Below, piece by piece: positions 53,866 through 64,000 of a DNA stretch of 64,000 nt. A model generated the notes under the pieces. The model did no database searches. It was not told where the DNA came from and saw only the letters and a program-made list of their open reading frames with translations. Each line of letters begins with the position of its first letter. Positions within the stretch are counted from its first letter, which is position 1. Source of the stretch: Alicycliphilus denitrificans K601 (lineage in GTDB: Bacteria > Pseudomonadota > Gammaproteobacteria > Burkholderiales > Burkholderiaceae_C). The position numbers and the translations under genes are program-made. Where the stretch lies: NCBI RefSeq assembly GCF_000204645.1, contig NC_015422.1:3985001-4049000 (forward strand), written 5' to 3'.

Positions 53866-55165
53866 GTTTGCCGAACACCTCGCGCGCCAGCGCCACGGTG
53901 TCGGCAACGTCCTGCGCCGAGTGGGCCGCGCTCACGAAGCCCGCCTCGTACAGCGCCGGCGCGATGTACACGCCGCCATCGAGCAGGCCGTGGAACAGCC
54001 GGTTGAAGCGCGCGCCGTCGGTCGTGAGCACCTCGGGGTAGTTCTGCGGCAGCCGGGGCAGCAGGAAGAAGCCGAACATGCCGCCCTCGCTGTCGGCGCA
54101 GAAGTCCACGCCCGCGGCCTGGGCGGCGCCCGTCAGGCCATCGGTCAGCGCGCGCGTGCGCGCGGCCAGCGCCTCGTAGAAGCCGGGCCGAGCAATCTCG
54201 CGCAGCGTTGCCAGGCCGCAGGCCGTGGCCACCGGGTTGCCCGAGAGCGTGCCCGCCTGGTAGACCGGCCCCAGCGGCGCGAGCTGCTCCATGATGGCGC
54301 GTGGGCCCCCGAAGGCCGCGAGCGGCATGCCGCCGCCGATGACCTTGCCGAGCACCGTGAGATCGGGCCTGAAGCCGGGAATCTGCTGCGCGTACAGGCT
54401 TTGCGCGCCGCCGAGCGCCACGCGAAAGCCCGTCATCACCTCGTCGATGACCAGCAGCGCGCCGTGCTGCGTGCACAGCTCGCGCGCGCGGCGCATGAAG
54501 GGCACGCCGGCGCGCACGAAGTTCATGTTGCCCGCGATGGGCTCCATGATCACGCAGGCCACATCCTTGCCGTGCAGCGCGAAGGCCTCCTCGAGCTGCG
54601 CCACGTCGTTGTATTCGAGCACCAGCGTGTGCTGCACCACCTCGGGCGGCACGCCGGCGCTGGTCGCGTGGCCGAAGGTGGCCAGGCCCGAGCCGGCCTT
54701 GACCAGCAGCGAATCCGCATGGCCGTGGTAACAGCCGTTGAACTTGATGATCTTGGCCCGGCCCGTGGCGCCGCGCGCCAGGCGGATGGCGCTCATGCCC
54801 GCCTCGGTGCCCGAGCTGACCAGGCGGATCATCTCCATCGACGGCACGTGGCGGATGATCTCCTCGGCCAGCTCCACCTCGCGCTCGGTGGGGGCGCCGA
54901 AGGAAAAGCCCTCCAGCGCGGCCTTTTGCACGGCCTCCAGGACGGCAGGGTGGCCGTGGCCCAGGATCATGGGGCCCCAGGAGCCGATGTAGTCGATGTA
55001 GCGCCGGCCGTTGGCATCCCACATGTAGGCGCCCTGGGCGCGCTGGATGAAGCGGGGGGTGCCGCCCACGGCCCTGAAGGCGCGCACGGGCGAGTTCACG
55101 CCGCCCGGGATCAGCGCCTTGGCGCGTTCGAAGAGGGTCTGGTTGCTGTCAGTGCTGTGTGTCAT
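53861..55165 (-). CDS. hemL: Glutamate-1-semialdehyde 2,1-aminomutase HemL
   Basis: A 434-aa PLP enzyme that converts glutamate-1-semialdehyde to 5-aminolevulinate for heme synthesis. Recognisable segments: [20 protein letters not shown] at the N-terminus, [39 protein letters not shown], and [17 protein letters not shown], which carries the PLP-binding Lys. I chose the ATG at 55165 (MTHSTDSNQ), overlapping the end of thiD by 17 nt; the frame is open further but that part is shadow. Confidence 0.95.
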   Translation of the reverse strand: MTHSTDSNQTLFERAKALIPGGVNSPVRAFRAVGGTPRFIQRAQGAYMWDANGRRYIDYIGSWGPMILGHGHPAVLEAVQKAALEGFSFGAPTEREVELAEEIIRHVPSMEMIRLVSSGTEAGMSAIRLARGATGRAKIIKFNGCYHGHADSLLVKAGSGLATFGHATSAGVPPEVVQHTLVLEYNDVAQLEEAFALHGKDVACVIMEPIAGNMNFVRAGVPFMRRARELCTQHGALLVIDEVMTGFRVALGGAQSLYAQQIPGFRPDLTVLGKVIGGGMPLAAFGGPRAIMEQLAPLGPVYQAGTLSGNPVATACGLATLREIARPGFYEALAARTRALTDGLTGAAQAAGVDFCADSEGGMFGFFLLPRLPQNYPEVLTTDGARFNRLFHGLLDGGVYIAPALYEAGFVSAAHSAQDVADTVALAREVFGKL

Positions 55166-56051
55166 GAGGTGGCATGTCGAAGCCCTGCGGACCGCTGGAG
55201 GGCTCGTCGTCATTGTCGTCTTCATCGTCGGGCTGGGCCCAGAACATGCGGTCGGGCAGCACATGGCCCATGCCGGGGCGAAAGCCGTGCTCCAGCGCGC
55301 CGTCGAGGTAGGTGAGCGCCTCTTTCGTGGCCTCGCCCAGGTCGCAGCCGCTGGCCACGAGGGCCGCGAGCGTCGCCGACAAGGTATCGCCCGCGCCGAT
55401 GAAGCTGGCCTCGAAGCGCTCGAAGCGGCCGCTGCCGAGCACCGACTGGGCCGAGGCCAGCACGTTGTCGATGTGCTGGTCGGCCGCCGGAATGCCCGTC
55501 ACCAGCAGGTAGGGAACGCCACTCTCCGACGCCGCCATGGCCAGGTCGCGCGGCGACGGCGCCCGCTCGCTGCTCCAGTCGGGCAGCAGCCAGCGCCACA
55601 GCGTGCTGTGGTTGCCCACCAGCACCGAGGCCTGGGGCAGCAGCAGTTCGCGGAAGGCGTCGTGGTACTGGTCGATGAGATCGTCGCGCCACCACGACAG
55701 GTCGGGCATGTAGGCGATCACGGGTATGTCGGCATAGTCGGTCGCTATCCCGGCGATGGCGCTCAGGTTCTCCGGGCTGCCCACGAAGCCGACCTTGATG
55801 GCCTGCACGGCCATGTCCTCGAGCACGGCGCGTGCCTGCTCGGAGACCATGTCGTCGTCGAATGGGTAGTGGTCGAAGATCTCGGCGCTGTCGCGCGCAT
55901 AGGCGCCGGTCACCACGGGAACGGGATGCCCGCCGACCGAGGCCACGGCCGCGACGTCGCCCGCAAGCCCCCCCGCGCCGCTGGGGTCGTTGGCGTTGAA
56001 AACCATGACGCAGATGGCCGGCGCGACGGTGTCGTCATCATCCGCGGCCAT
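55149..56051 (-). CDS. thiD: Hydroxymethylpyrimidine/phosphomethylpyrimidine kinase ThiD-like
   Basis: A 300-aa ribokinase-fold kinase for thiamine pyrimidine (HMP and HMP-P). The [20 protein letters not shown] segment near residue 20 is the family signature, and [17 protein letters not shown] near residue 218 holds the catalytic Asp and anion hole. The acidic C-terminal tail ([14 protein letters not shown]) is unusual in length. No TPP riboswitch is visible upstream. The stop lies inside hemL, so the two genes are probably coupled. Confidence 0.9.
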   Translation of the reverse strand: MAADDDDTVAPAICVMVFNANDPSGAGGLAGDVAAVASVGGHPVPVVTGAYARDSAEIFDHYPFDDDMVSEQARAVLEDMAVQAIKVGFVGSPENLSAIAGIATDYADIPVIAYMPDLSWWRDDLIDQYHDAFRELLLPQASVLVGNHSTLWRWLLPDWSSERAPSPRDLAMAASESGVPYLLVTGIPAADQHIDNVLASAQSVLGSGRFERFEASFIGAGDTLSATLAALVASGCDLGEATKEALTYLDGALEHGFRPGMGHVLPDRMFWAQPDDEDDNDDEPSSGPQGFDMPPHDTQH

Positions 56052-56190
56052 GTCTGGGGTACCCGGTGATGAAGGAGTTGTGTGGTTTCATGGAAGGGCG
56101 CCAGCGTAACCGGTGGCACGAAAGCTGCGCTCCGCAGTCATGACTAGATACAATCGTTGCATTCTATGTGAAGGCCCCTTAAGCTGTGGC

Positions 56191-56364
56191 GTGACCGACC
56201 CACGAACTTGGATGTGCTTGATTTGCGGTTGGGTATGTGACGAGGCCGTGGGCTCGCCCGAACACGGCATTGCGCCCGACACCCGCTGGGCGGATGTCCC
56301 CGAGAGCTGGACATACCCCGAATGCGGGGCACGCAAAGAGGACTTCGAGATGGTCGAAATATGA
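56191..56364 (+). CDS. Rubredoxin with one altered iron-ligand position
   Basis: A 57-aa rubredoxin from a GTG start; an ATG at 56140 in the same frame would add 17 residues (MTRYNRCILCEGPL and on). A good -10 box (TACAAT, near 56149) lies downstream of that ATG, which favours the GTG. The first ligand pair is intact (MCLICGW, C9 and C12). In the second knuckle the usual WTCPECG reads WTYPECG, so only C45 is left. The conserved Tyr after CGW is Cys here (CGWVCDEA, C16). This is odd and may change or abolish iron binding. It lies directly before pilG, a common order in this clade. Confidence 0.8.
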   Translation: MTDPRTWMCLICGWVCDEAVGSPEHGIAPDTRWADVPESWTYPECGARKEDFEMVEI

Positions 56365-56415
56365 GGCGCGGCCGCGGCCTGCGTTGTTTTTCGTTCCCTC
56401 AGGAGCAGTGAGAAA

Positions 56416-56820
56416 TTGGCTACGACGACAACCGGTTCCACTTTCAAGGTCCTCGTGGTGGACGATAGCAACACCATCCGGCGCAGCGCCGAGATCTTCC
56501 TCAAGCAGGGCGGCCACGAGGTGCTGCTCGCGGACGACGGCTTCGACGCCCTGGCCAAGGTCAACGATTACCGGCCCCAGCTGATCTTCTGCGACATCCT
56601 GATGCCCAAGCTCGACGGCTATCAGACCTGCGCCATCATCAAGCGCAACGCCCGTTTCGCCGATACGCCGGTGGTCATGCTGTCGTCCAAGGACGGCGTC
56701 TTCGACAAGGCACGCGGCCGCATGGTCGGCTGCCAGGAATACCTCACCAAGCCATTCACCAAAGACCAGTTGCTGCAGGCCGTACAGCAATTCGGAAATG
56801 CGCAACAAGGAGCCATGTGA
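56416..56820 (+). CDS. pilG: Twitching-motility response regulator PilG
   Basis: A 134-aa stand-alone CheY-like receiver of the Pil-Chp system. The acidic pocket is VLVVDDSNTIRRSAE, the phospho-acceptor is the Asp in FCDILMPKLDGY, and the Lys is in YLTKPFTK. It starts with TTG at 56416 with AGGAG about 11 nt upstream. In Pseudomonas, PilG promotes pilus extension by working with PilB and the adenylate cyclase regulators. Its stop overlaps the pilH start as TGATG. Confidence 0.92.
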   Translation: MATTTTGSTFKVLVVDDSNTIRRSAEIFLKQGGHEVLLADDGFDALAKVNDYRPQLIFCDILMPKLDGYQTCAIIKRNARFADTPVVMLSSKDGVFDKARGRMVGCQEYLTKPFTKDQLLQAVQQFGNAQQGAM

Positions 56821-57185
56821 TGCCGATCCGGAAAGTCCTGGTTGTGGACGACTCGAAAACGGAGTTGATGTACCTGACCGACTTGCTGCAGAAAAAAGGC
56901 ATGCAGGTACGCACGGCCGAGAACGCCGAGGAAGCCTTTCGCCGCCTGACCGAGGAAAAGCCCGACCTGATCCTCATGGATGTCGTCATGCCCGGCCAGA
57001 ACGGCTTCCAGCTGACGCGCACCATCACCCGCAACCCGGAGTACGCTGACGTGCCCATCATCATGTGCACGAGCAAGAGCCAGGAGACGGACCGCGTCTG
57101 GGGCATGCGCCAGGGCGCGCGCGGCTACATCACCAAGCCGGTCGATCCTGCGGAGCTGCAGGCCAAGATCGATGCGCTGAACTGA
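56820..57185 (+). CDS. pilH: Twitching-motility response regulator PilH
   Basis: A 121-aa CheY-like receiver: KVLVVDDSKTELMYLTDLL, phospho-Asp in LILMDVVMPGQNG, Thr in IMCTSKSQ and Lys in YITKPVDP. In Pseudomonas, PilH counteracts PilG. I chose the ATG at 56820 with AAGGAG 7-8 nt upstream; a GTG 3 bp earlier is less likely. One base overlaps pilG. Confidence 0.92.
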   Translation: MPIRKVLVVDDSKTELMYLTDLLQKKGMQVRTAENAEEAFRRLTEEKPDLILMDVVMPGQNGFQLTRTITRNPEYADVPIIMCTSKSQETDRVWGMRQGARGYITKPVDPAELQAKIDALN

Positions 57186-57201
57186 GGATGCCGCGTCTGC
57201 C

Positions 57202-57729
57202 ATGGCCAATCGCGAAGCCCTGAAGGATTTCCAGGCGCGGCTTGCCGTGCGCCTGCAGGAGGCAAGGGACGAGGGCGTGTCCGTTTCGTCCTGGCTGGCG
57301 GTGGAGTCCGCCGGAGGGCATTTCCTCCTGCCGCTGGCGCAGTTGGGAGAGATCTTCCCGTGGGGCGGCGCGCAGTCCGTCCCCTATACCCAGTCCTGGT
57401 TCATGGGGGTGACCAGCCTGCGCGGCACGCTCACGGGCGTGGTGGACCTGGCGGGGCTGCTGGGCGCCGTACAGCCGCGTTCCGAGCAGGCGCTGCTCGA
57501 GTCCAGCGTGCTGGCCCTCAATGGCGCCCTGGAGGTGAACGCCGCGCTGCTCGTGGACCGGCTGGCGGGCCTGCGCGGCGTGCAGGCGTTCGTCGCGTCC
57601 GAGCCGTCCGCGCAAGGGTCGCCGGTGTATTTCGGCAGCGCCTATGTCGATGAGCAGGGTATGCGCTGGCAGGAGCTCGACCTGCAGGCACTGTCCCGGC
57701 ACCCCGCGTTTCTCAGCATCAGCGCTTGA
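57202..57729 (+). CDS. pilI: CheW-like adaptor PilI
   Basis: A 175-aa CheW-domain protein that couples the receptor PilJ to the histidine kinase PilL. The core includes FLLPLAQLGEIFPWGGAQSV and FMGVTSLRGTLTGVVDLAGL, with conserved RG at the receptor-binding site. It follows pilH by 16 bp and precedes pilJ by 20 bp in the same operon. Confidence 0.92.
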   Translation: MANREALKDFQARLAVRLQEARDEGVSVSSWLAVESAGGHFLLPLAQLGEIFPWGGAQSVPYTQSWFMGVTSLRGTLTGVVDLAGLLGAVQPRSEQALLESSVLALNGALEVNAALLVDRLAGLRGVQAFVASEPSAQGSPVYFGSAYVDEQGMRWQELDLQALSRHPAFLSISA

Positions 57730-57749
57730 TTTTTCTGTAAGGCTGCACC

Positions 57750-60014
57750 ATGTCCGTCGTCAATCCCTTTGGAAAACTATTCCACCGCAAGCCCGCCGAA
57801 CCGGATGCCGACCTGAACCCGTCCTACATGGCGGCGGACTCCATGATCGCCGGCCCGCTGTCGCAGGAATACCAGGCGGACGGCATGGGCAGTGCGCAGG
57901 GCGTGGGCGGGGTCTCGCAGTACTACGAGGAAGGGGCGTCCGAGGACGACCTAGTGGCCTTGCCCCTGCTGGGTAGCGCCACCGCGACCGCGCACCAGCG
58001 CCGCTTGCTGCTGCTGCTCGGCATCGGCCTGCTGGCGCTGGCGCTGGTCGCCGGCTGGGTGCTGCGGCAGGCCAACCGCTCTGCGCAGCAGCTGACGGCC
58101 ACCGGCCAGTCGCTGATGCAGTCGCAGCGCCTGGCGAAGTCGGTAACGCAGGCCCTGGCGGGCAGCCCGCAGGCCTTTGCCGACGTGGCGGAGAGCTCCG
58201 GCGTGCTGGTGCGCAACGCGCGTGCGCTGCGCAACGGCGACGGCGAGCTGGACGTGCAGGCGCTGGGCGAGGCCTTCGGGCCCGACCTCGACGCCATCAT
58301 GCCCCTGGTCGAGCGTGCCGAGCGCAATGCTGGCGCGGTGATGGGGCAGAAGAAGATCCTGACCCAGGTGGGCGATGCGCTGCGCACCATCAACAGCCAG
58401 TCGTCCGACCTGCTGGAGATCGCTGAAACCATCGCGTCGCTGAAGCTGCAGCACAACGCTCCCGCGGCCGACATCTCCGCCGCGGGCCAGCTCGTGATGC
58501 TGACGCAGCGCATCGGCAAGTCCGCCAACGAATTCCAGAGCTCCCAGGGGGGAAGCCCCGAGGCTGTGTTCCTGCTGGGCAAGGATCTGAATTCCTTCAA
58601 GGAGATCGCCCAGGGCATGCTCGACGGCAGCGCCGAGCTGCGGCTGACCACTACGCGCGACGCGCAGGTCCGAGAGCAGCTGCAGGCGCTGATCAAGCTC
58701 TTCGACCAGACCCGCACCCAGGCCGGCGCCATTCTGGGCAACCTGCAGGGGCTGGTGTCGGCGCGTGAGGCCCAGGCGGCCATCGTCGCCGACAGCGAGC
58801 CGCTGCGCCGCCAGCTGGAGGGCCTGCAGGGCAAGCTGTCCGCGCAGTCGGGCGTGGGCGCGGGACAGTTCGCGGCCCTGGTGGTCGCGGGCCTCTTCGT
58901 GCTGCTGTGCGGTGTGGGCATCGCCCGCGTGCAGCTGCTCGACAGCCGCAACCGCCAGAACGCCGCCGAGGCGCTGCAGCGCGACGCCCGGCGCCAGGAG
59001 CAGGAGGCCAAGCGCGTCAACGATGCCAACCAGGCCGCCATCCTGCGCCTCATGAACGAGCTGCAGTCGGTCGCCGAGGGGGACCTGACCCAGGAAGCTA
59101 CGGTGACGGAGGACATCACGGGCGCCATCGCCGACTCGGTGAACTACACGGTGGAGGAGCTGCGCGTGCTCGTGGGCAGCGTGCAGAACACCGCGGCCCG
59201 GGTGGCGCAGACGACCGAACAGGTGGACAACACGTCCACGGAGCTGCTGGCGACGTCGTCAGAGCAGCTGCGCGAGATCCGCGAGACCGGCCGCTCGGTG
59301 CTGGACATGGCCGCGCGCATCAACGAAGTGTCCTCCCAGGCGCAGGAATCGGCCTCGGTGGCCCGCCAGTCGCTGCTGGCGGCGGACCAGGGCCTGCAGG
59401 CGGTGCAAAACGCCATCGGCGGCATGAACGCCATCCGCGACCAGATCCAGGACACCTCCAAGCGCATCAAGCGCCTGGGCGAGTCGTCGCAGGAGATCGG
59501 CGAAATCACCGAGCTGATTTCCGACATCACCGAGCAGACCAACGTGCTGGCCCTGAACGCCGCCATCCAGGCCGCGTCCGCCGGTGAGGCGGGCCGCGGC
59601 TTCTCGGTGGTGGCCGAGGAAGTGCAGCGCCTGGCCGAGCGCTCCGCCGATGCCACGCGCCAGATCTCCGCGCTGGTGAAGGCCATCCAGACCGATACCC
59701 AGGACGCCGTGGCTGCCATGGAGCGCTCCACGCAGGGCGTGGTGGAGGGGGCTCGCCTGTCCGACGGCGCCGGCACCGCCCTGACCGAGATCGACCGCGT
59801 GTCGCGCCGTCTGGCCGAGCTGATCGAGCAGATTTCCGTCTCGACATCGCGCGAGGCGGAGCTGGCCAACGGCGTGGCCGACAACATCCAGCACATCTTC
59901 GCGGTGACGGAACAGACCGGAGAAGGGACCCGCACGACAGCCCAGCAGGTGCGCGAGCTGTCCCACATGGCCGAGGAGCTGCGGCGGTCGGTGGCCCGGT
60001 TCAAGATCGCCTGA
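57750..60014 (+). CDS. pilJ: Methyl-accepting chemotaxis receptor PilJ
   Basis: A 754-aa MCP. Two transmembrane helices (RRLLLLLGIGLLALALVAGW near residue 85, and FAALVVAGLFVLLCGVGIA near 375) flank a periplasmic region with two helical PilJ-type repeats. A HAMP segment (about 400-470) is followed by the signalling hairpin, whose tip reads EQTNVLALNAAIQAASAGEA with GRGFSVVAEEVQRLAERSA after it. In Pseudomonas, PilJ detects retracted pilin and controls PilG/PilH and cAMP through PilL. The cytoplasmic N-terminus of 80 residues is unusual for an MCP but typical of PilJ in this clade. Confidence 0.93.
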   Translation: MSVVNPFGKLFHRKPAEPDADLNPSYMAADSMIAGPLSQEYQADGMGSAQGVGGVSQYYEEGASEDDLVALPLLGSATATAHQRRLLLLLGIGLLALALVAGWVLRQANRSAQQLTATGQSLMQSQRLAKSVTQALAGSPQAFADVAESSGVLVRNARALRNGDGELDVQALGEAFGPDLDAIMPLVERAERNAGAVMGQKKILTQVGDALRTINSQSSDLLEIAETIASLKLQHNAPAADISAAGQLVMLTQRIGKSANEFQSSQGGSPEAVFLLGKDLNSFKEIAQGMLDGSAELRLTTTRDAQVREQLQALIKLFDQTRTQAGAILGNLQGLVSAREAQAAIVADSEPLRRQLEGLQGKLSAQSGVGAGQFAALVVAGLFVLLCGVGIARVQLLDSRNRQNAAEALQRDARRQEQEAKRVNDANQAAILRLMNELQSVAEGDLTQEATVTEDITGAIADSVNYTVEELRVLVGSVQNTAARVAQTTEQVDNTSTELLATSSEQLREIRETGRSVLDMAARINEVSSQAQESASVARQSLLAADQGLQAVQNAIGGMNAIRDQIQDTSKRIKRLGESSQEIGEITELISDITEQTNVLALNAAIQAASAGEAGRGFSVVAEEVQRLAERSADATRQISALVKAIQTDTQDAVAAMERSTQGVVEGARLSDGAGTALTEIDRVSRRLAELIEQISVSTSREAELANGVADNIQHIFAVTEQTGEGTRTTAQQVRELSHMAEELRRSVARFKIA

Positions 60015-60060
60015 CTTCCATCAACGAACTGGCTCGGCAGCAGCCGGGGACTAATCCATG

Positions 60061-63000
60061 TCATCTCTTGACGCCGTAATCACACCAGGCGCCGACGGGG
60101 CCCAGAACGAGCAAGACCTCGGGCCGCTGGCATGGGTGCTCGACGAGCTGCGCAAATCCTTGGATAGCGCCGTCAAGGCCATGCGCCGCTTCGTGCGCGA
60201 TGCCGAAATCGCCCGCGAATCGGACCTGGCGGCCCTCGACGCGGGACCGCTGCGGATCGCGCGCCAGCAGTTGCACCAGGCCAGCGGGGCGCTGGAGATG
60301 GTGGGCATGGCGCCGCCGGCCCTGTTGCTGCGCGCCATGGAGAGTGCAGTGCAGCGCTTCGTGCAGCGCCCGGAGCTGTGCAGCGACGAGGCCGCGGCGA
60401 CGATAGAGCGCGCCAGTTTTGCGCTGATCGAGTATCTGGAATGCGTGCTGGCCGGCAAGGCGGTGTCGCCGGTGGCCTTGTTTCCGCAATACCGGGATTC
60501 CCAGGCGCTCGCGGGGGCCGACCGCGTGCACCCGGCCGACCTGTGGCCGGTGGAGCGCCGCCCGCGCGAGATCGAGCTGGCGGCCGGGGTGGCGGAGCCC
60601 CTGGCCTATGGACCCGAGGCGCGGGCGCGCCTGGACTCTGCCGTGCTGCGCATCGTCAAGAATGCCGACCCGGCGGCGGCGGCCGACATGCGGACCGTCT
60701 GCCAGGGGTTCGCCGCGGCGCAGTCAAAGCCCGAGGTGCGCGCGTTCTGGGGCATCTGCGCCGGGTTTTTCGAGGCCCTGGCGCAGGGTGCGCTCAAACC
60801 GGACGTCTATGCCAAGCGCGTGGCATCGCGCGTGCTGATGCAGTATGCGACCCTGGCCAAGGGCGACGACGGCATCGGCGAACGCCTGGTGCAGGACCTG
60901 CTGTTTTTTTGCGCCCAGGCCGCCGCGGATGCGGCCAGGATGCCTGCCCTGCAGGCTGTGCGCGAGGCCTTCGGCCTGCAGGGCCACCGGCCGGTGGACT
61001 ATGACCAGCCGCGCTTCGGCCGGTTCGATCCGGCCGTCCTGGCGCAGGCGCGCAAGCGCATCGCCGCGGCCACGGAAACCTGGTCGGCCCTGGCCGGCGG
61101 CGACCGCAACAAGCTCAAGCCCGCGGCGGACCAATTCAGCCTGGTGTGCGACTCGCTGCGCAAGCTCCACCCCGACAGCGACAGCCTGGCGCAGTCCCTG
61201 ACGCGCGCCATGGACGCCACGCTGCGCTCGGGCGAGCCCCCGTCGGCGGCGCTGGCCATGGAGGTCGCCACCGCCGTCCTGTACCTGCAGGCGTCGCTCG
61301 AAGAGCTCGACGGCGCCGGGGACGCCATGGCGCAGCGGGCCACGCGCTTGGCCGAACGCCTGGACGGCGTAGTTGCGGGCGGGGAATCCCAGCCCCTGGA
61401 GCCGTGGATGGAGGAGCTGTACCGCCGTGTCAGCGACCACCAGACCATGGGCAGCGTGGTGGGCGAGTTGCGCGCCACCCTGTCGGAAGCCGAAAAGTCC
61501 ATGGACCAGTATTTCCGCCAGCTGGAGAACCCAGAGGTCCTGCGTTCCGTGCCCGGCAGCCTGCAGCAGATGCGGGGCGTGCTGTCAGTGCTGGGCCTGG
61601 ACCAGGCGTCGCTGGCGGTGGTGCGCATGCGCGACATGGTGGAGCGCCTGCTGATCGACGCGGTTGCCGAGGGCGAGCGCCAGCAGGTCTTCGAGAAGCT
61701 GGGCAACAGCATGGGCGCGCTGGGCTTTCTGGTGGACATGCTGAGCTACCAGCGTGCCATGGCGCGCAAGCTCTTCGTCTATGACGAGGAGCTCGGCGAG
61801 CTGCGGATCCTCATGGGGCGCGTGCGCGCGCCCGAGGCCGCCGGGGCCGAGGGCCAGGCAGAACCCCCGCTGGCAGATCTGGCGTCCCCGGAGGCCGAGG
61901 CGGGCGTACAGGCCGTGGAACTGCCGCCCGAGCCCGCAGTGCCCGAACCGCCTGCCGCGCCCGCACTGGAGCTGCCCACCCCCGCGGCTGCGTCAGCGCC
62001 CGTGGCGTCCGATGCCGACGACGGGCAGGAGCTCCTGGACATCTTCCTCGAAGAGGCGCGCGAAGTGGTCGCCGCCGGCCAGGCAGCCATCGATGCGCTG
62101 CACGCCGAACCCGGCGACCTGAGCGAGCAGACCACGCTGCGCCGGGCGTTCCACACGCTCAAGGGCAGCTCGCGGATGGTTGGTTTGAGCGAATTCGGCG
62201 AAGCCGCCTGGTCGATGGAGCAGGTGCTCAATGCCTGGCTGGCCGAGCAAAAGCCCATGCAGGCGCCGCTGCTGCAGCTGTCCGCCGATGCGCTGCAGGC
62301 ATTCGCCCGCTGGGCGGACGACATTGCTGCCGGCACGGCCGATCACTGGCAGGTCCAGGCCTTCCGCGCAGCGGCCGATGCCATGCGCCAGGACGGCACG
62401 CTCGTGCCATTGGCCGCACCCACCGCGGCGCAGCCGCTCGCCGAGGAGGAGGCTGGCGTCGCGCCGGATGCGCCGATCGACGCCGCCATGCCCGGCGAAT
62501 TGCCACGGGAGCAGCCGCCCGCCGCGGCCGGGCCGCAGGCCATTGCCCAGGCACCCGAAGACGCAGCCATATCAAGTTTCGACCTGCTGCTGCCCGACGC
62601 CGAAGACGCGCCGCAACAGGATTTCGCGGACACCTGCATCGACGCCTACGACCCCGGGCGCGACGCGCAGGCGCCCGCACCCGCACCGGATCTGGCCGAA
62701 GAGGTGGACTTCGCGCTTTTCGAGCAGGCCATGCAGGTCGGCGCCGATGTCCAGGAGTCGCCCGCGCAGGAGCCTGCCGGGGTGGCTGCAGAAGAGGCCT
62801 TGGCGGACGACCAGCCGCAGGCCCCGCCCGCGCATGCCTTCGACATCGAACAGGCCGAGGCTGCGCCCATTGCAGAGCCCGACGAGCCCGCGGCGGAGCC
62901 GGCCTTCGAGCCATCGCCCGCATGGGCTGATGCGGCCGGGAGCGTGGAGCCCGACGTGCCGTCGCCGGCGGACGAGGCGGTCAAGGTCATCGAGCACCTG

Positions 63001-64000
63001 CGCATCGGCATCCCGCTGTACAACGTCTATCTCAACGAGGCCGACGAATGGTCGCGCCGCCTGTGTACGTCGCTGCAGGAATGGTCGCTGGAACTGCATC
63101 AGCCGCTGCCGGACACGGCCGTGGCGCTGGCGCACTCGCTGGCCGGCAGTTCGGCGACCGTGGGCTTCACCGCCCTGTCGGGCATGGCGCGCACGCTGGA
63201 GCACGCCCTGCAGCACGTGCAATTGCTGCCGCACGGCCTGCCCGAGCACGCCCAGGTCTTCAATGCGGCGGCCGACGACATCCGCCGGCTGCTGCACCAG
63301 TTCGCGGCGGGCTTCCTCAAGGAGCCCAATGCCCTGGTGCTGGAGCGCCTGCAGGCGCTGCTGCTGATCGAGGTGAGCAGCAGCGGCAGGGTGCCCCTGG
63401 AGGAATCCGCGGGCGAGGAGGCGGACGCAGGGACTGCGGCGGAGCAGGGCGCGCTGGGCAGCATCCTCGAACGCGAGCTGCAGGTCGACGAGGCCATCGC
63501 CCGCGCCGTGGCGGCCTCGGTGGATATCGACGACGACATCGATGCGCTCGACATCATCGACCCCGACCTTTTCCCCATCTTCGAGGAAGAGGCGCTGGAG
63601 CTGCTGCCCGCGCTGGGAACCGCGCTGCGCCAATGGTCGGCGCGCCCGGAGAACCTGGGCGCACGCAACGAACTGCTGCGTGCCCTGCACACCTTGAAGG
63701 GCAGCGCGCGCCTGGCCGGCGCCATGCGGCTGGGCGAGCTGGCCCACCGCATGGAAACGGCCGTGGAGCAGATCGGCGCCGATGGCGTCACCGCGGCCGA
63801 CATCGAGCCCCTGCTGTCGAGCTTCGACGCCCTGCAGGCCGGTTTCGACGCCTTGCGCACCATCGGCGCGCAGCCGCTGCCCGGGCCCGTGACCGTGGAG
63901 CCGCCGCCGGCGGCGCCCGCTGCCTCCACGGCCGCGGCGCCGGCCGCCGCCGCGCCGGGCCAGGGCAGGGCGCCGGTGGCCGCGCCGCTTGCCTGGGCTG
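60061..64000 (+). CDS. pilL: Pil-Chp histidine kinase PilL/ChpA (3' end outside window)
   Basis: An open frame from the ATG at 60061 to the end of the window (1313 residues visible); the catalytic kinase, CheW and receiver domains must lie beyond. The first 580 residues are a helical N-terminal region of PilL/ChpA. Histidine phosphotransfer domains follow. The clearest phospho-acceptor motifs are FHTLKGSSRMVGL with H698 and LHTLKGSARLAGA with H1210. A third, degenerate copy reads AHSLAGSSATVGF at H1025. Pro/Ala/Glu-rich linkers separate them. PilL autophosphorylates and passes phosphate to PilG and PilH. The gene is 46 bp after pilJ. Confidence 0.92.

Noticed and set aside
56052..56139. Possible thiamine (TPP) riboswitch upstream of thiD
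   Set aside because: The region is too short and lacks the conserved CTGAGA and ACCTGA-type elements.

Overview
The window is a GC-rich chromosomal stretch from a betaproteobacterium of the Comamonadaceae (Acidovorax/Alicycliphilus/Diaphorobacter-like). The evidence is the gene order (prmA, zinc-ribbon DUF3426, PfkB kinase, H1-like histone, nrdBA; pilSR beside ampD; dusB-fis-purH; hemL-thiD-rubredoxin-pilGHIJL), the lysine/alanine-rich histone, and several copies of a small palindromic intergenic repeat with AGCGCTT/AAGCGCT arms. The genus is an inference; no 16S gene is present.

Layout. 1-22.4 kb is core genome: translation (prmA, ffh, miaB, tRNA-Met, ychF), dNTP synthesis (nrdAB with tandem NrdR boxes), cell-wall recycling (ampD), type IV pilus regulation (pilRS), cytochrome assembly (CcsA-like), a frameshifted enoyl-CoA hydratase, an M61 peptidase, dsbC and a ubiquinone-type hydroxylase. 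22.6-28.1 kb is a junkyard of mobile DNA: an integrase N-terminus cut by an IS3 (IS407-group) remnant, which is cut by a complete IS66 element, whose other end cuts istB of an IS21 element, whose outer end cuts an acyl-CoA ligase gene. 28.1-49.8 kb is an accessory catabolic and transport region. 49.8-50.1 kb holds gene remnants that mark its right edge. 50.1-64 kb is core again: a YqaA-like membrane protein, dusB-fis, purH, hemL, thiD, rubredoxin and the Pil-Chp chemosensory operon, with pilL running off the end.

The accessory region has two arms diverging from a 160-bp intergenic region. The leftward arm reads Rieske ferredoxin, UspA-hemerythrin fusion, quinone-oxidoreductase-like MDR protein, TauD-type dioxygenase, BKACE (DUF849), MFS, small alpha/beta hydrolase, MFS, and a DsbA/HCCA-isomerase-like protein. 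The rightward arm starts with a 911-aa MalT-type LuxR regulator, then a DUF1302 outer-membrane protein, a DUF1329 periplasmic protein, a YCF48-like beta-propeller, an MMPL/RND transporter and a YeiH-type exporter. An acyl-CoA dehydrogenase and the stump of an acyl-CoA ligase lie at the left end. My reading is an envelope-spanning system for a hydrophobic substrate coupled to its CoA-dependent breakdown, under the MalT-like regulator. The substrate cannot be read from the sequence. This is the best candidate for an under-described system in the window.

Other points of note: a rubredoxin in which one iron-ligand Cys is Tyr and the conserved Tyr is Cys, a 161-bp MITE-like element inside the transport arm, a 75-bp tandem repeat in the histone gene, and a 1-nt frameshift in the enoyl-CoA hydratase.
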